Positions 44,448 to 52,665 of a stretch of 64,000 bases of DNA are shown here, in pieces. The stretch comes from an uncultured Lachnospiraceae bacterium (lineage in GTDB: Bacteria > Bacillota > Clostridia > Lachnospirales > Lachnospiraceae). Every line of letters starts with the position of its first letter. Position 1 is the stretch's first letter. The position numbers were made by a program, and so were the translations under genes. The notes beneath the pieces are model-generated. The model was not told where the DNA came from. It was given only the letters and a program-made list of their open reading frames with translations, and made no database searches. The stretch is taken from assembly GCA_900551115.1 (NCBI GenBank), contig URUY01000015.1, positions 1 through 64,000 of the forward strand, written 5' to 3'.

Positions 44448-45899
44448 CTACGGTTCACCTGTGGCATCACAGTATTCCTTACTTCCTACATCTTCCCATG
44501 CATGTCTGCCTGACGCATATACATCCCCTGTTTTCTTGTCCACAGCATACATATCCAGAATATCGGTGGTAAACTCTTCCCCATCTTTATAATAAGTCCG
44601 GTAATATACAAACAAATGGCATTTACCATTTTTCGATTCTCTGTCATATACTATCGTTTCCGTATAGTCATAAGTTCCCGGTGTACTTTCCAGTTCACCG
44701 CTTCCCTCACATAAAAAGGCATAGAAATTTCCCTTTGCATTGTAATCGTAATCATAGGCATAGCCGTTGTCTGCAAAAAGCTTATCATACAGCACCTTAT
44801 AAGCGCCCTCTGCATAGAGCGGCGAGGCTTCATGCTCCTTTGCAATTTCTTCAAAGGTCTTTTCCGTCCCCTGTTCTGCAAGCCTGTCAAAGCACTGAAG
44901 CAGTCTTTCGTATACGTGCTTTTTATCCGTATAGTAATCTGCTGCATAACCGCTTACCATGCCGTTTCTGTAATTTCCAAAAAAGATTTTGGCCGTCTCT
45001 GTTTTTCCTTCGCTGTCCATACACTCTACAACAAGCTTAACCGTCCGTCCTTCCTCTGCAAAGAACTCGTCCTCAAGTACCTTTTTTATCAAAGCCGCTG
45101 TATCTTCTGCACAGGCTTCCATATCTTCTTTTCCCGCACATTCGATTGTAATGCAGCCTATCAGAGGCTTCAGCCCGTCTGACTCACTGACTGTAAGTTT
45201 TCTTTCAGGACAGATTTCTGCAAGTGCCTCTTCCATAATATATCCTGCCCTGCTAACGGCATAATCATCCAAAAAAGCTCCCTCCACCTCACGAACTCTG
45301 AAAATCCGGTCCGGATTTTTCACCGGGTATACATAATACAAGACCAGCCCATCTTGTACTCCTGCCGCCTGCTGTTCCGACATTTCTTTTTCTAACGCAA
45401 ATTTTTCATTATATTTTTTTTCAAGAAATAATAAGACGATATCTGTCATCGGCTCATATTCCTTTTTAACAAAAAGCCCCATATCCTCCTGATAGGAAAA
45501 GCTGGTAGAAGATGGACCGATCAGACTTTTTTCCGTTACAATAATCCCCTCTTTAAAGGTCGTTTCACTTCCGATAGCAAGGCTCATGAACAGAATTGCC
45601 AAAATAGCAAAAAAGGTATAGAAAACAAACAAAATCAGTCCGATTACGGTCAGCACAACACTAATCCCCTGATGCGCTGCCCCGGCTTTTTTCCACAGCA
45701 GACACAAAAGGAATATAATAAATGCAACCGGCATCACCAATAGACTCCATACCAATCCTGCAATCTGCAGCCATGCCCTGTATTCCATCCCTTCCGGAAG
45801 CAGTGCCTCGCAAAAAAAATAAACTGCCATGACCAAAAGAGTAAAAAACCATATATATCCGCATACTAAAACTGCTTTTCCAGCTTTTTTCTTTTCCAT
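44448..45899 (-). CDS. Membrane protein with large extracytoplasmic domain, unknown
   Basis: A 483-residue protein with three hydrophobic segments in the first 115 residues (about 9-30, 42-68 and 78-108), then a long soluble domain. The soluble part is rich in Glu, Asp, Tyr and Lys and contains phrases such as YAYDYDYNAKGNFYAFL and TGDVYASGRHAWEDVG. I recognise no family. It has its own AT-rich upstream region and is followed by the microsatellite. Possibly a surface sensor or a strain-specific envelope protein. Confidence 0.6.
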   Translation of the reverse strand: MEKKKAGKAVLVCGYIWFFTLLVMAVYFFCEALLPEGMEYRAWLQIAGLVWSLLVMPVAFIIFLLCLLWKKAGAAHQGISVVLTVIGLILFVFYTFFAILAILFMSLAIGSETTFKEGIIVTEKSLIGPSSTSFSYQEDMGLFVKKEYEPMTDIVLLFLEKKYNEKFALEKEMSEQQAAGVQDGLVLYYVYPVKNPDRIFRVREVEGAFLDDYAVSRAGYIMEEALAEICPERKLTVSESDGLKPLIGCITIECAGKEDMEACAEDTAALIKKVLEDEFFAEEGRTVKLVVECMDSEGKTETAKIFFGNYRNGMVSGYAADYYTDKKHVYERLLQCFDRLAEQGTEKTFEEIAKEHEASPLYAEGAYKVLYDKLFADNGYAYDYDYNAKGNFYAFLCEGSGELESTPGTYDYTETIVYDRESKNGKCHLFVYYRTYYKDGEEFTTDILDMYAVDKKTGDVYASGRHAWEDVGSKEYCDATGEP

Positions 45900-46051
45900 C
45901 GCCTTACTTTCCTCTCCTTTTCTTAATCATTACATCACTATCTGATACAGGTAATATATTCGTCATAAAATCAACTTACTTTCTTCAATATAGTTTTTTC
46001 ATCCTACACATATATTATATAAAAATGTGCTGTAAAATTCAACGTAGACTT
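45900..46051. other. AT-rich intergenic region downstream of the micropeptide
   Basis: 152 bp. Its right end contains the left arm of the terminator listed below. The left half should carry the promoter for the 483-residue membrane protein; no clear -35/-10 pair was recognised. Confidence 0.4.
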
Positions 46052-46060
46052 TTACAGCAC
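46021..46060 (-). terminator. Terminator overlapping the micropeptide stop codon
   Basis: GTGCTGTAAAA pairs perfectly with TTTTACAGCAC around a 12-base loop and is followed on the minus strand by ATTTTTAT. The first arm contains the last codons and stop of the 33-residue peptide gene. Confidence 0.88.
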
Positions 46061-46153
46061 ATTTTGTAAAGACAAAAACAAGAACGAAACTAACGTCACA
46101 ATAATCCATATTATTGCTGACAACATTAATGATTTTTGTATATATTTCTTCAC
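46052..46153 (-). CDS. 33-residue single-span membrane peptide paired with LytTR regulator
   Basis: Read directly from the minus strand: GTG at 46153, a perfect AAGGAGG seven bases upstream, and stop TAA at 46052-46054. The peptide begins M-K-K-Y-I-Q-K-S, has a hydrophobic core of about 20 residues (LMLSAIIWIIVTLVSFLFL) and ends Ser-Leu-Gln-Asn-Val-Leu. It begins three bases past the LytTR stop and ends inside a strong terminator, so the two genes form a complete two-gene transcript. It may be a membrane modulator of the regulator, a signal precursor or a toxin-like peptide; none can be chosen from sequence. Confidence 0.7.
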   Translation of the reverse strand: MKKYIQKSLMLSAIIWIIVTLVSFLFLSLQNVL

Positions 46154-46155
46154 AT

Positions 46156-46596
46156 CTACACCTCCTTAAAAATCTTTCTTTTTATTTCCGGAATATAAGT
46201 TCTTGAAACAATTATTTTTTCTCCATTAGACAACTCCGCTTCCAATCTACTGTTGGCTAACGCCTTTATATGTACAAGCTCATTAATATTCACCAAACAA
46301 GTTCTACCTACTTTCACAAAATCATATTCTTTCAGTTCATTTTCTAACTGGTACAAGCGTTTTTCGCTTCTGAATACCATTCCCTTTGTATATATAAAAG
46401 TACGCTTATCAATGCTTTCTATATAAAAAATATCCGGCACCAAGACCTTATAGTTTCTGCCATTCTCACTACCAATTAAAAACTGTTCCTCTGTTCTCAG
46501 TTTCCGAATGATGCGTGATACTTGGCTACTCTGCTTTGGATATTCTACGGTCACAGTTAATTCCACATCTGAATTTTCCTTAAGTATTAGTTTCAT
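46156..46596 (-). CDS. LytTR-family DNA-binding regulator without receiver domain
   Basis: 146 residues from the ATG at 46596 (AGGAGG seven bases upstream). The first 45 residues form a small N-terminal module. Then comes the LytTR domain: DIFYIESIDKRTFIYTKG, LYQLENELKEYDFVKVGRTCLVNINELVHIKAL, and Leu-Ser-Asn-Gly-Glu-Lys-Ile-Ile-Val-Ser-Arg-Thr-Tyr. No phospho-acceptor domain and no sensor kinase are nearby. Stand-alone LytTR regulators of this size are often encoded beside a small membrane protein that inhibits them (LytTR regulatory systems), which fits the micropeptide that follows. Confidence 0.9.
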   Translation of the reverse strand: MKLILKENSDVELTVTVEYPKQSSQVSRIIRKLRTEEQFLIGSENGRNYKVLVPDIFYIESIDKRTFIYTKGMVFRSEKRLYQLENELKEYDFVKVGRTCLVNINELVHIKALANSRLEAELSNGEKIIVSRTYIPEIKRKIFKEV

Positions 46597-46615
46597 TACG
46601 TCACCTCCTGTACAT

Positions 46616-46644
46616 ATCATATATACTCGCTCGCTTAATTTCAA
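46616..46644 (-). promoter_or_regulatory. Promoter of the LytTR operon
   Basis: TTGAAA (46644-46639), 17 bases, TATGAT (46621-46616), giving a very short leader that begins near the Shine-Dalgarno. About 30 bp upstream of the -35 is an 11-base near-palindrome TAACTAAGTTA (46674-46684), a possible operator for autoregulation. Confidence 0.65.
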
Positions 46645-46744
46645 CCATCCCGCAACCAATCTACAAAACATCATAACTTAGTTACAAAATATACTTACTA
46701 TTTCTGAACACAGCCTTTTCTATCAATTAACTCGTTCCTATACA

Positions 46745-46880
46745 TTATTTATGTATCAACGGTTGCTTCTTCAACATCGCCTTCTGCGTTCTCCACACCT
46801 CGCCTATAATCTCCTTCACTTCCTTCATATCCGCCTCATACCACGTGTATATAACGACATCAAAATAACATAAAGTATTT
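46745..46880 (-). pseudogene. Possible gene fragment upstream of the LytTR operon
   Basis: One minus-strand frame stays open for about 40 codons and reads like the end of a real protein (Tyr-Phe-Asp-Val-Val-Ile-Tyr-Thr-Trp-Tyr-Glu-Ala-Asp, then MKEVKEIIGEVWRTQKAMLK) before a stop at 46745. It has no start codon with a ribosome site and no upstream continuation. I do not know the parent family. The rest of the 397-bp gap between gdhA and the LytTR gene holds the gdhA terminator and the LytTR promoter. Confidence 0.3.
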
Positions 46881-46923
46881 TCTATTTATCAATATTCTGA
46901 CAATTCACATGTCTTTCAATACA

Positions 46924-46962
46924 TAAAAAAAGTCCCGGAAATTCAGCATTTCCAGGACTTAT
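46924..46962 (-). terminator. Terminator of gdhA
   Basis: AAGTCCTGGAAAT pairs with ATTTCCGGGACTT around a five-base loop and is followed by seven T on the minus strand; about 30 bp past the gdhA stop. Confidence 0.92.
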
Positions 46963-46993
46963 CAATATCCTTTTTATCTTAGAAAATCAGCTA

Positions 46994-48340
46994 TTATACA
47001 ATACCCTGCGCTGTCATAGCCTCTGCAACCTTTAAGAAGCCTGCAATGTTGGCGCCTGCCACATAGTTGCCCTCCATACCGAACTTCTTTGCTGCTGCGT
47101 CCAGATTATGGAAGATATTTACCATGATGCCCTGCAGCTTACTGTCAACCTCTTCAAAGGTCCAGGAAAGACGCTCGCTGTTCTGGCTCATTTCCAGAGC
47201 GGAGGTAGCTACACCGCCTGCATTGGCAGCCTTGCCGGGACAGAACAGAATGCCGCTCTTCTGCAGGTATTCTGTTGCTTCTAAGGTAGTAGGCATATTA
47301 GCACCCTCTGCCACTGCGAAGCAGCCGTTTGCCACAAGTGCCTTGGCATCATCAAGGTTAAGCTCATTCTGGGTTGCACAGGGAAGTGCAATATCCACTT
47401 TAACAGACCACTGATTAGTGCCTTCACAAGCCTTGTCATGATACTGCGCTGAAGGTCTTGCTGCTGCATACTCGGTCAATCTTGCACGCTTTACTTCCTT
47501 TACTTCTTTCAAAAGTGCAACATCTATTCCTTCAGGATCATAAATCCAGCCTGTGGAATCAGAGCAGGTAACCGGCTTTGCTCCTAACTGCTGTGCTTTC
47601 TGAATTGCATAAATTGCTACATTACCGGAACCGGAAACGGCAATCGTCTTATCCTTGATATCCTTGCCATTGCACTTTAACATTTCTGCGGTCAGGTATA
47701 AAAGACCATAACCTGTTGCCTCTTTTCTTGCCAGAGAGCCGCCATATGTAAGACCCTTACCGGTCAGTACGCCTTCATATAAACCGGTCAGTTTTTTATA
47801 CTGGCCGTACATATATCCGATTTCTCTTGCACCGGTACCGATATCGCCGGCAGGAACATCGGTGTCTGCACCTATATATCTGTAAAGCTCATTGATAAAG
47901 CTCTGGCAGAATGCCATTACCTCTCTGTCAGACTTGCCCTTAGGGTCAAAGTCAGAGCCGCCCTTACCGCCGCCGATAGGCAGTCCTGTCAGGGAATTCT
48001 TGAAAATCTGCTCAAATCCGAGGAACTTAATAACGCCCAAATTTACGGAAGGATGCAGTCTCAAGCCGCCCTTGTAGGGTCCGATTGCACTGTTGAACTG
48101 TACACGGAAACCGTTGTTCACCTGTACCTGTCCCTTGTCATCTACCCAGGGAACGCGAAACATAATCTGTCTCTCCGGTGTGCAGAGTCTTTCCAATAAA
48201 GCGTCCTTTCTATAAGCTTCTTCATTTGCTTCAATCACTACACGCAGGGATTCCAGTACTTCTTTAACTGCCTGATGAAATTCCGGCTGTGCAGGATTTT
48301 TTGCAACTACAAGTTCAAATACCTCATCAACGTATGACAT
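46994..48340 (-). CDS. gdhA: NADP-type glutamate dehydrogenase
   Basis: 448 residues from the ATG at 48340 (AGGAGG eight bases upstream); an earlier in-frame start at 48379 is unlikely. The enzyme interconverts 2-oxoglutarate plus ammonia and glutamate. PIGGGKGGSDFDPKGKSD holds the substrate-binding Lys, then PAGDIGTGAREIGYMYGQYK, and the Rossmann motif SGSGNVAIYAI for the dinucleotide. Length and the GGSDFDPKG form match the hexameric NADP-dependent class used for ammonia assimilation. It is monocistronic, with its own promoter and terminator. Confidence 0.97.
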   Translation of the reverse strand: MSYVDEVFELVVAKNPAQPEFHQAVKEVLESLRVVIEANEEAYRKDALLERLCTPERQIMFRVPWVDDKGQVQVNNGFRVQFNSAIGPYKGGLRLHPSVNLGVIKFLGFEQIFKNSLTGLPIGGGKGGSDFDPKGKSDREVMAFCQSFINELYRYIGADTDVPAGDIGTGAREIGYMYGQYKKLTGLYEGVLTGKGLTYGGSLARKEATGYGLLYLTAEMLKCNGKDIKDKTIAVSGSGNVAIYAIQKAQQLGAKPVTCSDSTGWIYDPEGIDVALLKEVKEVKRARLTEYAAARPSAQYHDKACEGTNQWSVKVDIALPCATQNELNLDDAKALVANGCFAVAEGANMPTTLEATEYLQKSGILFCPGKAANAGGVATSALEMSQNSERLSWTFEEVDSKLQGIMVNIFHNLDAAAKKFGMEGNYVAGANIAGFLKVAEAMTAQGIV

Positions 48341-48384
48341 CTTTATGTCCTCCTTCAATTTGTGACATCTTTGTCCCACGCCTT

Positions 48385-48413
48385 ATTATATAATGTGATT
48401 TTTTAATTGTAAA
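48385..48413 (-). promoter_or_regulatory. Promoter of gdhA
   Basis: TTTACA (48413-48408), a 17-base spacer and a perfect TATAAT (48390-48385), about 45 bp before the start codon. Confidence 0.75.
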
Positions 48414-48457
48414 GCACTTTATCTCATTAAATCGCAAAAGTTGACTGATACAAAAAA

Positions 48458-48901
48458 TTACAGGTACTTTTTCATAATATTTATATTCTTTTCTTCAAAA
48501 TCCATCAGTTCCTTCGCAAGCTCCACTGCATAGGAACGGCTTATGGCCCCATCACCCGCATTATGATTCAGTGCCTTGCACATTTCCGTAATCCCCCGGT
48601 TGCTTCCCTGAATCATCATTTCAGCCAGATGGCTTGTGCTGGTATCAAAAAAGGTGTTCATGTGTACTGCTCCCTTTAACATCATATCTGACAGATGATT
48701 TTGATGCACCGGCTCTGCCTTTGCCTCTAACAGCTTATTCATGGCACGATTGCGGATATCCGAATACTTCAGTGCCTGTCTGGATATCTGCAGGGCAAAA
48801 TCGTCCTCATAGGTTTTGTCGCTTAAGGTTTCAATGGCTTTTATAGCCATCTCTGCATTTTTTTGTATTTCCCTGTATACATTTATTTCTTCCGGTTTCA
48901 T
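48458..48901 (-). CDS. Small all-helical protein, unknown
   Basis: A 147-residue soluble protein predicted to be almost entirely helical, with His/Asn/Met-rich segments (HQNHLSDMMLKGAVHMN, TSHLAEMMIQGSNRGITEM) repeated twice at a spacing of about 29 residues. The arrangement could be a four-helix bundle and may bind metal, but no known motif such as the ferritin EXXH is complete. GAGGAG lies nine bases before the ATG. It stands alone between gdhA and the oxidoreductase gene. Confidence 0.65.
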   Translation of the reverse strand: MKPEEINVYREIQKNAEMAIKAIETLSDKTYEDDFALQISRQALKYSDIRNRAMNKLLEAKAEPVHQNHLSDMMLKGAVHMNTFFDTSTSHLAEMMIQGSNRGITEMCKALNHNAGDGAISRSYAVELAKELMDFEEKNINIMKKYL

Positions 48902-48957
48902 GGTGTCACACTCCTCATCCCAGTATTCCTCTACAGTATGGCACCATCCGTTTTATT

Positions 48958-49938
48958 TTATTCAAAAGGATACTTTACTCCCCACTGTTCTCTTAACATA
49001 TCCATCAGCCGCATAATCCGCAGCGTTTCTGCATGGGGCATTTGGGGACACTGCACAAAGCCTTCTTTGATTGCCTTTACGCATGCCTCTACTTCGTATT
49101 CATAGCCGCTAATCTGCTTCGGTGCTTTATAGCATGCAACTTTCTTATAAGAACTGTCATACACCGTCATGCTTGCAAAATTATTGATATTTTCTACAAC
49201 TGCATAGCCTTTTGTACCGCATATGCTTCCTATGCGGTCACTCTGCACAGCCATGGACGCATGCAGAACCGCCATTGCTCCGTTTTTATAGTGGAGGGTA
49301 ATGCTTTCCTGCCTGTCCACGCCTGAGGGCAGCAAATCACAGGAAGAGCTTACCTTCTCTATCTCGGTACCGAGTATCATGGAAGCAAAATTGATTGTAT
49401 ATACACCCAAATCAAGAAGCGCTCCTCCTGCCAGCCAAGGGTCGGTCAGCCTGCTTACTTTTTCAATGGCATACCCTAAACTGGCGCTTACCACGCGCAC
49501 CTCACCTATCATGCCGCTGTCTAACACCTCTCTGATAGTCCGGTAAAAGGGCATGTAACGTATCCACATGGCTTCCGCGACAAGCACCCCTTTTTCCTCT
49601 GCAAGACGCAAAACCTCCTCAGCCTGTGCCGCATTGGCGGTAAAGGCTTTTTCGCAAAGCACCGGTTTTCCATAGCTGATACACAGCTTTGCATTCTCAT
49701 AATGCATAGCATGTGGCGTGGCAATATATACCAGATCCACCTTTTTATCCTGAAGCATTTCTTCATAAGAGCCGTAACACTTTTTAATACCATGGGCCGC
49801 GCCAAAGGCTTCTGCCTTCTCCTGTGTACGCGAGGCTGCCGCATAGCACCTGACACCCCGCATTTTATTTACCGTATCTGCCATTGTCCCTGCAATATTC
49901 CCGGTTCCCATAATGCCTAAATTTATTTTCCCCAACAT
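48958..49938 (-). CDS. Gfo/Idh/MocA-family NAD(P)-dependent oxidoreductase
   Basis: A 326-residue protein. The N-terminal Rossmann fold begins LGIMGTGNIAGTMAD, followed by YVIATPHAMHYENAKL-like spacing (here VYIATPHAMHYENAKL) and Gly-Lys-Pro-Val-Leu-Cys-Glu-Lys, where the Glu-Lys holds the catalytic Lys of the family. The C-terminal alpha/beta domain has GGALLDLGVYTINF. Substrates are usually sugars, cyclitols or dihydrodiols and cannot be told from the sequence. No sugar-transport or catabolic genes are nearby. Confidence 0.9.
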   Translation of the reverse strand: MLGKINLGIMGTGNIAGTMADTVNKMRGVRCYAAASRTQEKAEAFGAAHGIKKCYGSYEEMLQDKKVDLVYIATPHAMHYENAKLCISYGKPVLCEKAFTANAAQAEEVLRLAEEKGVLVAEAMWIRYMPFYRTIREVLDSGMIGEVRVVSASLGYAIEKVSRLTDPWLAGGALLDLGVYTINFASMILGTEIEKVSSSCDLLPSGVDRQESITLHYKNGAMAVLHASMAVQSDRIGSICGTKGYAVVENINNFASMTVYDSSYKKVACYKAPKQISGYEYEVEACVKAIKEGFVQCPQMPHAETLRIMRLMDMLREQWGVKYPFE

Positions 49939-49992
49939 ATAAAACCCTCCTGCTGTATTTTATAAGCCCTTTTTCTTCTATAAAAAAACTAT

Positions 49993-50030
49993 AAAAAAAT
50001 TATAGCATGAACGCAGTGTCCATGCTATAA
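49993..50030 (-). terminator. Terminator of the SH3-domain gene
   Basis: TTATAGCATG and CATGCTATAA arms (perfect, 10 bp) around an 11-base loop, followed by seven T on the minus strand. Confidence 0.9.
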
Positions 50031-50104
50031 AAGTTTACTGATTATATTGTTTTTAATTGCTTTAAAAAAAGAATTTTGTGTAAGGCTACGCTTACTATAT
50101 CCGG

Positions 50105-51373
50105 TTATTCCTGTACATATTCTGCTTTTACATAACCAATCTGTCCGTTATAAATAACCTTATACCATTCTCCTTCTTTTGCTACCAGCTCAAGCACATC
50201 CCCGCCGGCTGCAATACCCAGCTTTTCTGCTGTCTGGCTGGCTGCCGCACGTATATTGACATTGGCGGTTGCCGTTACCGTGCCGATAGACTCTACGCCG
50301 CCTGCGCTTTCTGCAACATTTAAGAATTCCGACTTAATATAACCTTCACCGTCTTCATAGACGATTCTGCTCCAGCCATTTGCCTTCTGCTCCAAAACTT
50401 CAACCTTGGTACCGCCTGAAACTTTTCCCAGCCTATCGGCCTCTTCGCTGTCTGAGCTTCTTACATTTACTGTTGTGGTAGCAGTTGCATATACGGGCCC
50501 GGTCTGTTCGGGAGCCACCTCCGTACCGCTGCCGCCATTTTCTGTGCCACCGTTTTCTGTGCCGGCATCACTGCCGCTCACCGCATCTGCGTTGCCGCCG
50601 CTTACCGTCACATCACCGCCGCTTACGTTTCCTGCCTGCTGCTGTGCCAAAATCTCTCCTGCAGCAGCCTTCACCTGATTTTCCACCTCAGATATATAAT
50701 TGAAAAGTTCGGGCTTCGCCACACAAATATCGTTGTATTCTACCGTAATTTTATTGCAAAGCTCAACCACATCATCCTGCAGAATCACTTTCCTGATATA
50801 TTCCGAAACTTCTTCGGGTACCTGTTCCTGATTAATGTAGAGTGAGCCGTCCTCTCTGGTACATACATAGAAAGACACGTAACCGGGCAGATAGTCCTCC
50901 GGATAATAGGACATAATCACTCTGGTATAGGCAATTACAATGTAGGAATTTGCTTCCGGTCCCGGTTTGGTATATACCTCTACCGCCGGATAGCTTTCGA
51001 TATACTTGCCAAGCTCTTCAATACGAATCCGCTCCATATCGTCCAAGCTGCTCTGTATAGATGCTATCGTATCTGCATCACCGTTTGCCATGGCATCATA
51101 ATAAGTTAAAATCAGCTCATTAACCTCAGGATATGCATTTAATTCCAGGGGCACATCCGGTACCTCAATCTCTGTTCCTGCTCCATTTGCCGAAAGAGCC
51201 GCCGGTTCCGCTTCCACTCCCTTTGCTGCTTGTGCTTTATCAGAATTTGCTTTCAAGGCAATCGCTACCGTAACGGCAACTGCAGCAATCAATAATACCG
51301 GAAGCACTATCTTACCGTGAGCCAGTATAAACTCGCATACCTGCAATGTTTTTTCTTTGATTGTCTTTTTCAC
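50105..51373 (-). CDS. Membrane-anchored protein with two bacterial SH3 domains
   Basis: 422 residues from a GTG at 51373 with GGAAAGG upstream. A basic N-terminus leads to one membrane segment (about 21-41). Residues about 75-230 form a globular domain of unknown type. A Gly/Ser/Thr/Glu/Val-rich linker follows (Gly-Gly-Asp-Val-Thr-Val-Ser-Gly-Gly pattern, about 240-295). Two SH3b domains complete the chain, each with the Val-Asn-Val/Ile-Arg start (TVNVRSSDSEEADRLG and NVNIRAAASQTAEKLG) and a closing Tyr-Ile/Val-Lys-Ser/Ala-Glu. SH3b domains bind cell-wall peptides, so this is probably an outward-facing wall-binding protein. Confidence 0.88.
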   Translation of the reverse strand: MKKTIKEKTLQVCEFILAHGKIVLPVLLIAAVAVTVAIALKANSDKAQAAKGVEAEPAALSANGAGTEIEVPDVPLELNAYPEVNELILTYYDAMANGDADTIASIQSSLDDMERIRIEELGKYIESYPAVEVYTKPGPEANSYIVIAYTRVIMSYYPEDYLPGYVSFYVCTREDGSLYINQEQVPEEVSEYIRKVILQDDVVELCNKITVEYNDICVAKPELFNYISEVENQVKAAAGEILAQQQAGNVSGGDVTVSGGNADAVSGSDAGTENGGTENGGSGTEVAPEQTGPVYATATTTVNVRSSDSEEADRLGKVSGGTKVEVLEQKANGWSRIVYEDGEGYIKSEFLNVAESAGGVESIGTVTATANVNIRAAASQTAEKLGIAAGGDVLELVAKEGEWYKVIYNGQIGYVKAEYVQE

Positions 51374-51438
51374 ATTTTCACCTTTCCTTATTGAATGAAT
51401 ACGGTCTGTGGTTGTTTAATAACAGCCCCAGACCGATT

Positions 51439-51557
51439 GTCAGAGTGATGTAAATACAGCCGACAGGAATCGAACCTGCATTAAAGGCGTCGGAGGCCTT
51501 CGTTCTATCCATTAGACTACGGCTGCAAATATTACAAATTTGTTACATCACTCTGAC
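51439..51557. repeat. 15-bp perfect inverted repeat enclosing tRNA-Arg
   Basis: GTCAGAGTGATGTAA at 51439-51453 and its exact complement TTACATCACTCTGAC at 51543-51557 sit on either side of the tRNA gene. In the precursor RNA the 5' leader and 3' trailer would pair and extend the acceptor stem after a small bulge. Confidence 0.85.
51455..51526 (-). tRNA. tRNA-Arg (anticodon CCG)
   Basis: The minus strand folds as a cloverleaf. The acceptor GCAGCCG pairs with CGGCTGT (one G-U). The D-arm contains TAGTCTAATGGATAGAAC. The anticodon stem AAGGC/GCCTT has a seven-base loop CTCCGAC, so the anticodon is CCG and reads CGG. The T-arm has GGTTCGATTCC. CCA is not encoded. The gene is in the 265-bp gap between the SH3 gene and the DUF5688 gene. 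Confidence 0.95.
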
Positions 51558-51638
51558 TATGATATCACAAAAGGTCTGTTCTGTCCAGTCATCTTTTTTC
51601 TATTTTTTTGGTTTTTTCTGGTATATTTTTTAAGACTT

Positions 51639-52562
51639 TCAGATTAATGATACTTCGTTTTTAGATATATCGAAATAATAGATATTGTCAGACAGCTGTT
51701 CTTCCAGTAAAACATGGTCAGCATTAATCTCCCGCACCATATTTTTTAAGGTTTCCGGCTCCTCCCTGCCGCTTTCGGGTATCAGTATCAGTTCATGGAC
51801 GGAGCTTGGCAGTATGTAAAAGCTTTTTCCGCATCTGTCGGAAAAGCTTTTCAGCATTTCTTCAAAGCAGATGCACGCAGCACCGAAATACCGTCCCCGC
51901 AAAGTCATGATGTACATGGGAATTTCCTGCTCCGTACGATTGTCCAGCATGTTTTTAAGCTGCCTTGTATCTGCCGTCTCAAGCTGCTCCTCCATCATTT
52001 CCAACAGTATTTCATCCATGCTCCGTACTTCCGCTCCCAGTTTTTTAAGCGTATTTTCTCTTGCGTCCGCAAACAGCTCTTCTTCAGAAATCCCCCATTT
52101 ATCCAAATGTCCGATTTCTATCTGGATGGAGCCTCTTCCAAGGAAATCATTCATATACGCATAATAGCACACCACCGCCAAATCCAAAAATCGCTTGTGG
52201 GGCAGATTGTGAAGCAGCTTTCTGTTTTTATCGTAATGAATTACTTTTTGGAAAATTCTTCCTCTCACGGCATTGTAATCCATAAAAAAATCCAGATTGA
52301 TTTCATGGCTCACCTTATTTTCTTCATATATTTTTATAATTTCATGGACAATACTTCCAAAGGGCTTGCCCCGTCTGTATTCCTCGTAAAAGGCATCCAG
52401 ATAAATCGTCGGGGAAATTGCCTCTCCTGCCCCCGTAATAATAATTCCGTGCAGGATAACACCGTTATTTTTTATGACTTCTTTTGTTTCCGCACTTCCC
52501 AAATCACCTAAAAACCGACAGATACTGTTTTTTGTTTTTTCAATAAATTCATTAAACTCCAT
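51639..52562 (-). CDS. DUF5688 family protein
   Basis: A 307-residue cytosolic-looking protein. I recognise it as DUF5688 by the pattern ISPTIYLDAFYEEYRRG near residue 50, then LPHKRFLDLAVVCYYAY and the C-terminal SVHELILIPES. The family is frequent, often in several copies, in Lachnospiraceae and Ruminococcaceae, with no known function. Here it stands alone between the tRNA and efp. Confidence 0.8.
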   Translation of the reverse strand: MEFNEFIEKTKNSICRFLGDLGSAETKEVIKNNGVILHGIIITGAGEAISPTIYLDAFYEEYRRGKPFGSIVHEIIKIYEENKVSHEINLDFFMDYNAVRGRIFQKVIHYDKNRKLLHNLPHKRFLDLAVVCYYAYMNDFLGRGSIQIEIGHLDKWGISEEELFADARENTLKKLGAEVRSMDEILLEMMEEQLETADTRQLKNMLDNRTEQEIPMYIMTLRGRYFGAACICFEEMLKSFSDRCGKSFYILPSSVHELILIPESGREEPETLKNMVREINADHVLLEEQLSDNIYYFDISKNEVSLI

Positions 52563-52602
52563 ACATTTTCCTCTCTTTTTTTAATATATCAATATATAAA
52601 AG

Positions 52603-52636
52603 CAAAAAAAGACAATAGAAATAATTCTATTGTCTT
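52603..52636 (-). terminator. Terminator of efp
   Basis: AAGACAATAGAA and TTCTATTGTCTT arms (12 bp, perfect), four-base loop, then seven T on the minus strand. Confidence 0.93.
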
Positions 52637-52665
52637 AACGGCTTATTATTTATGGAAAAGAAAAC

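Noticed and set aside
51795..52511. Plus-strand open frame of 238 codons opposite the DUF5688 gene
   Set aside because: Antisense shadow of a real gene; no ribosome site or recognisable protein pattern.
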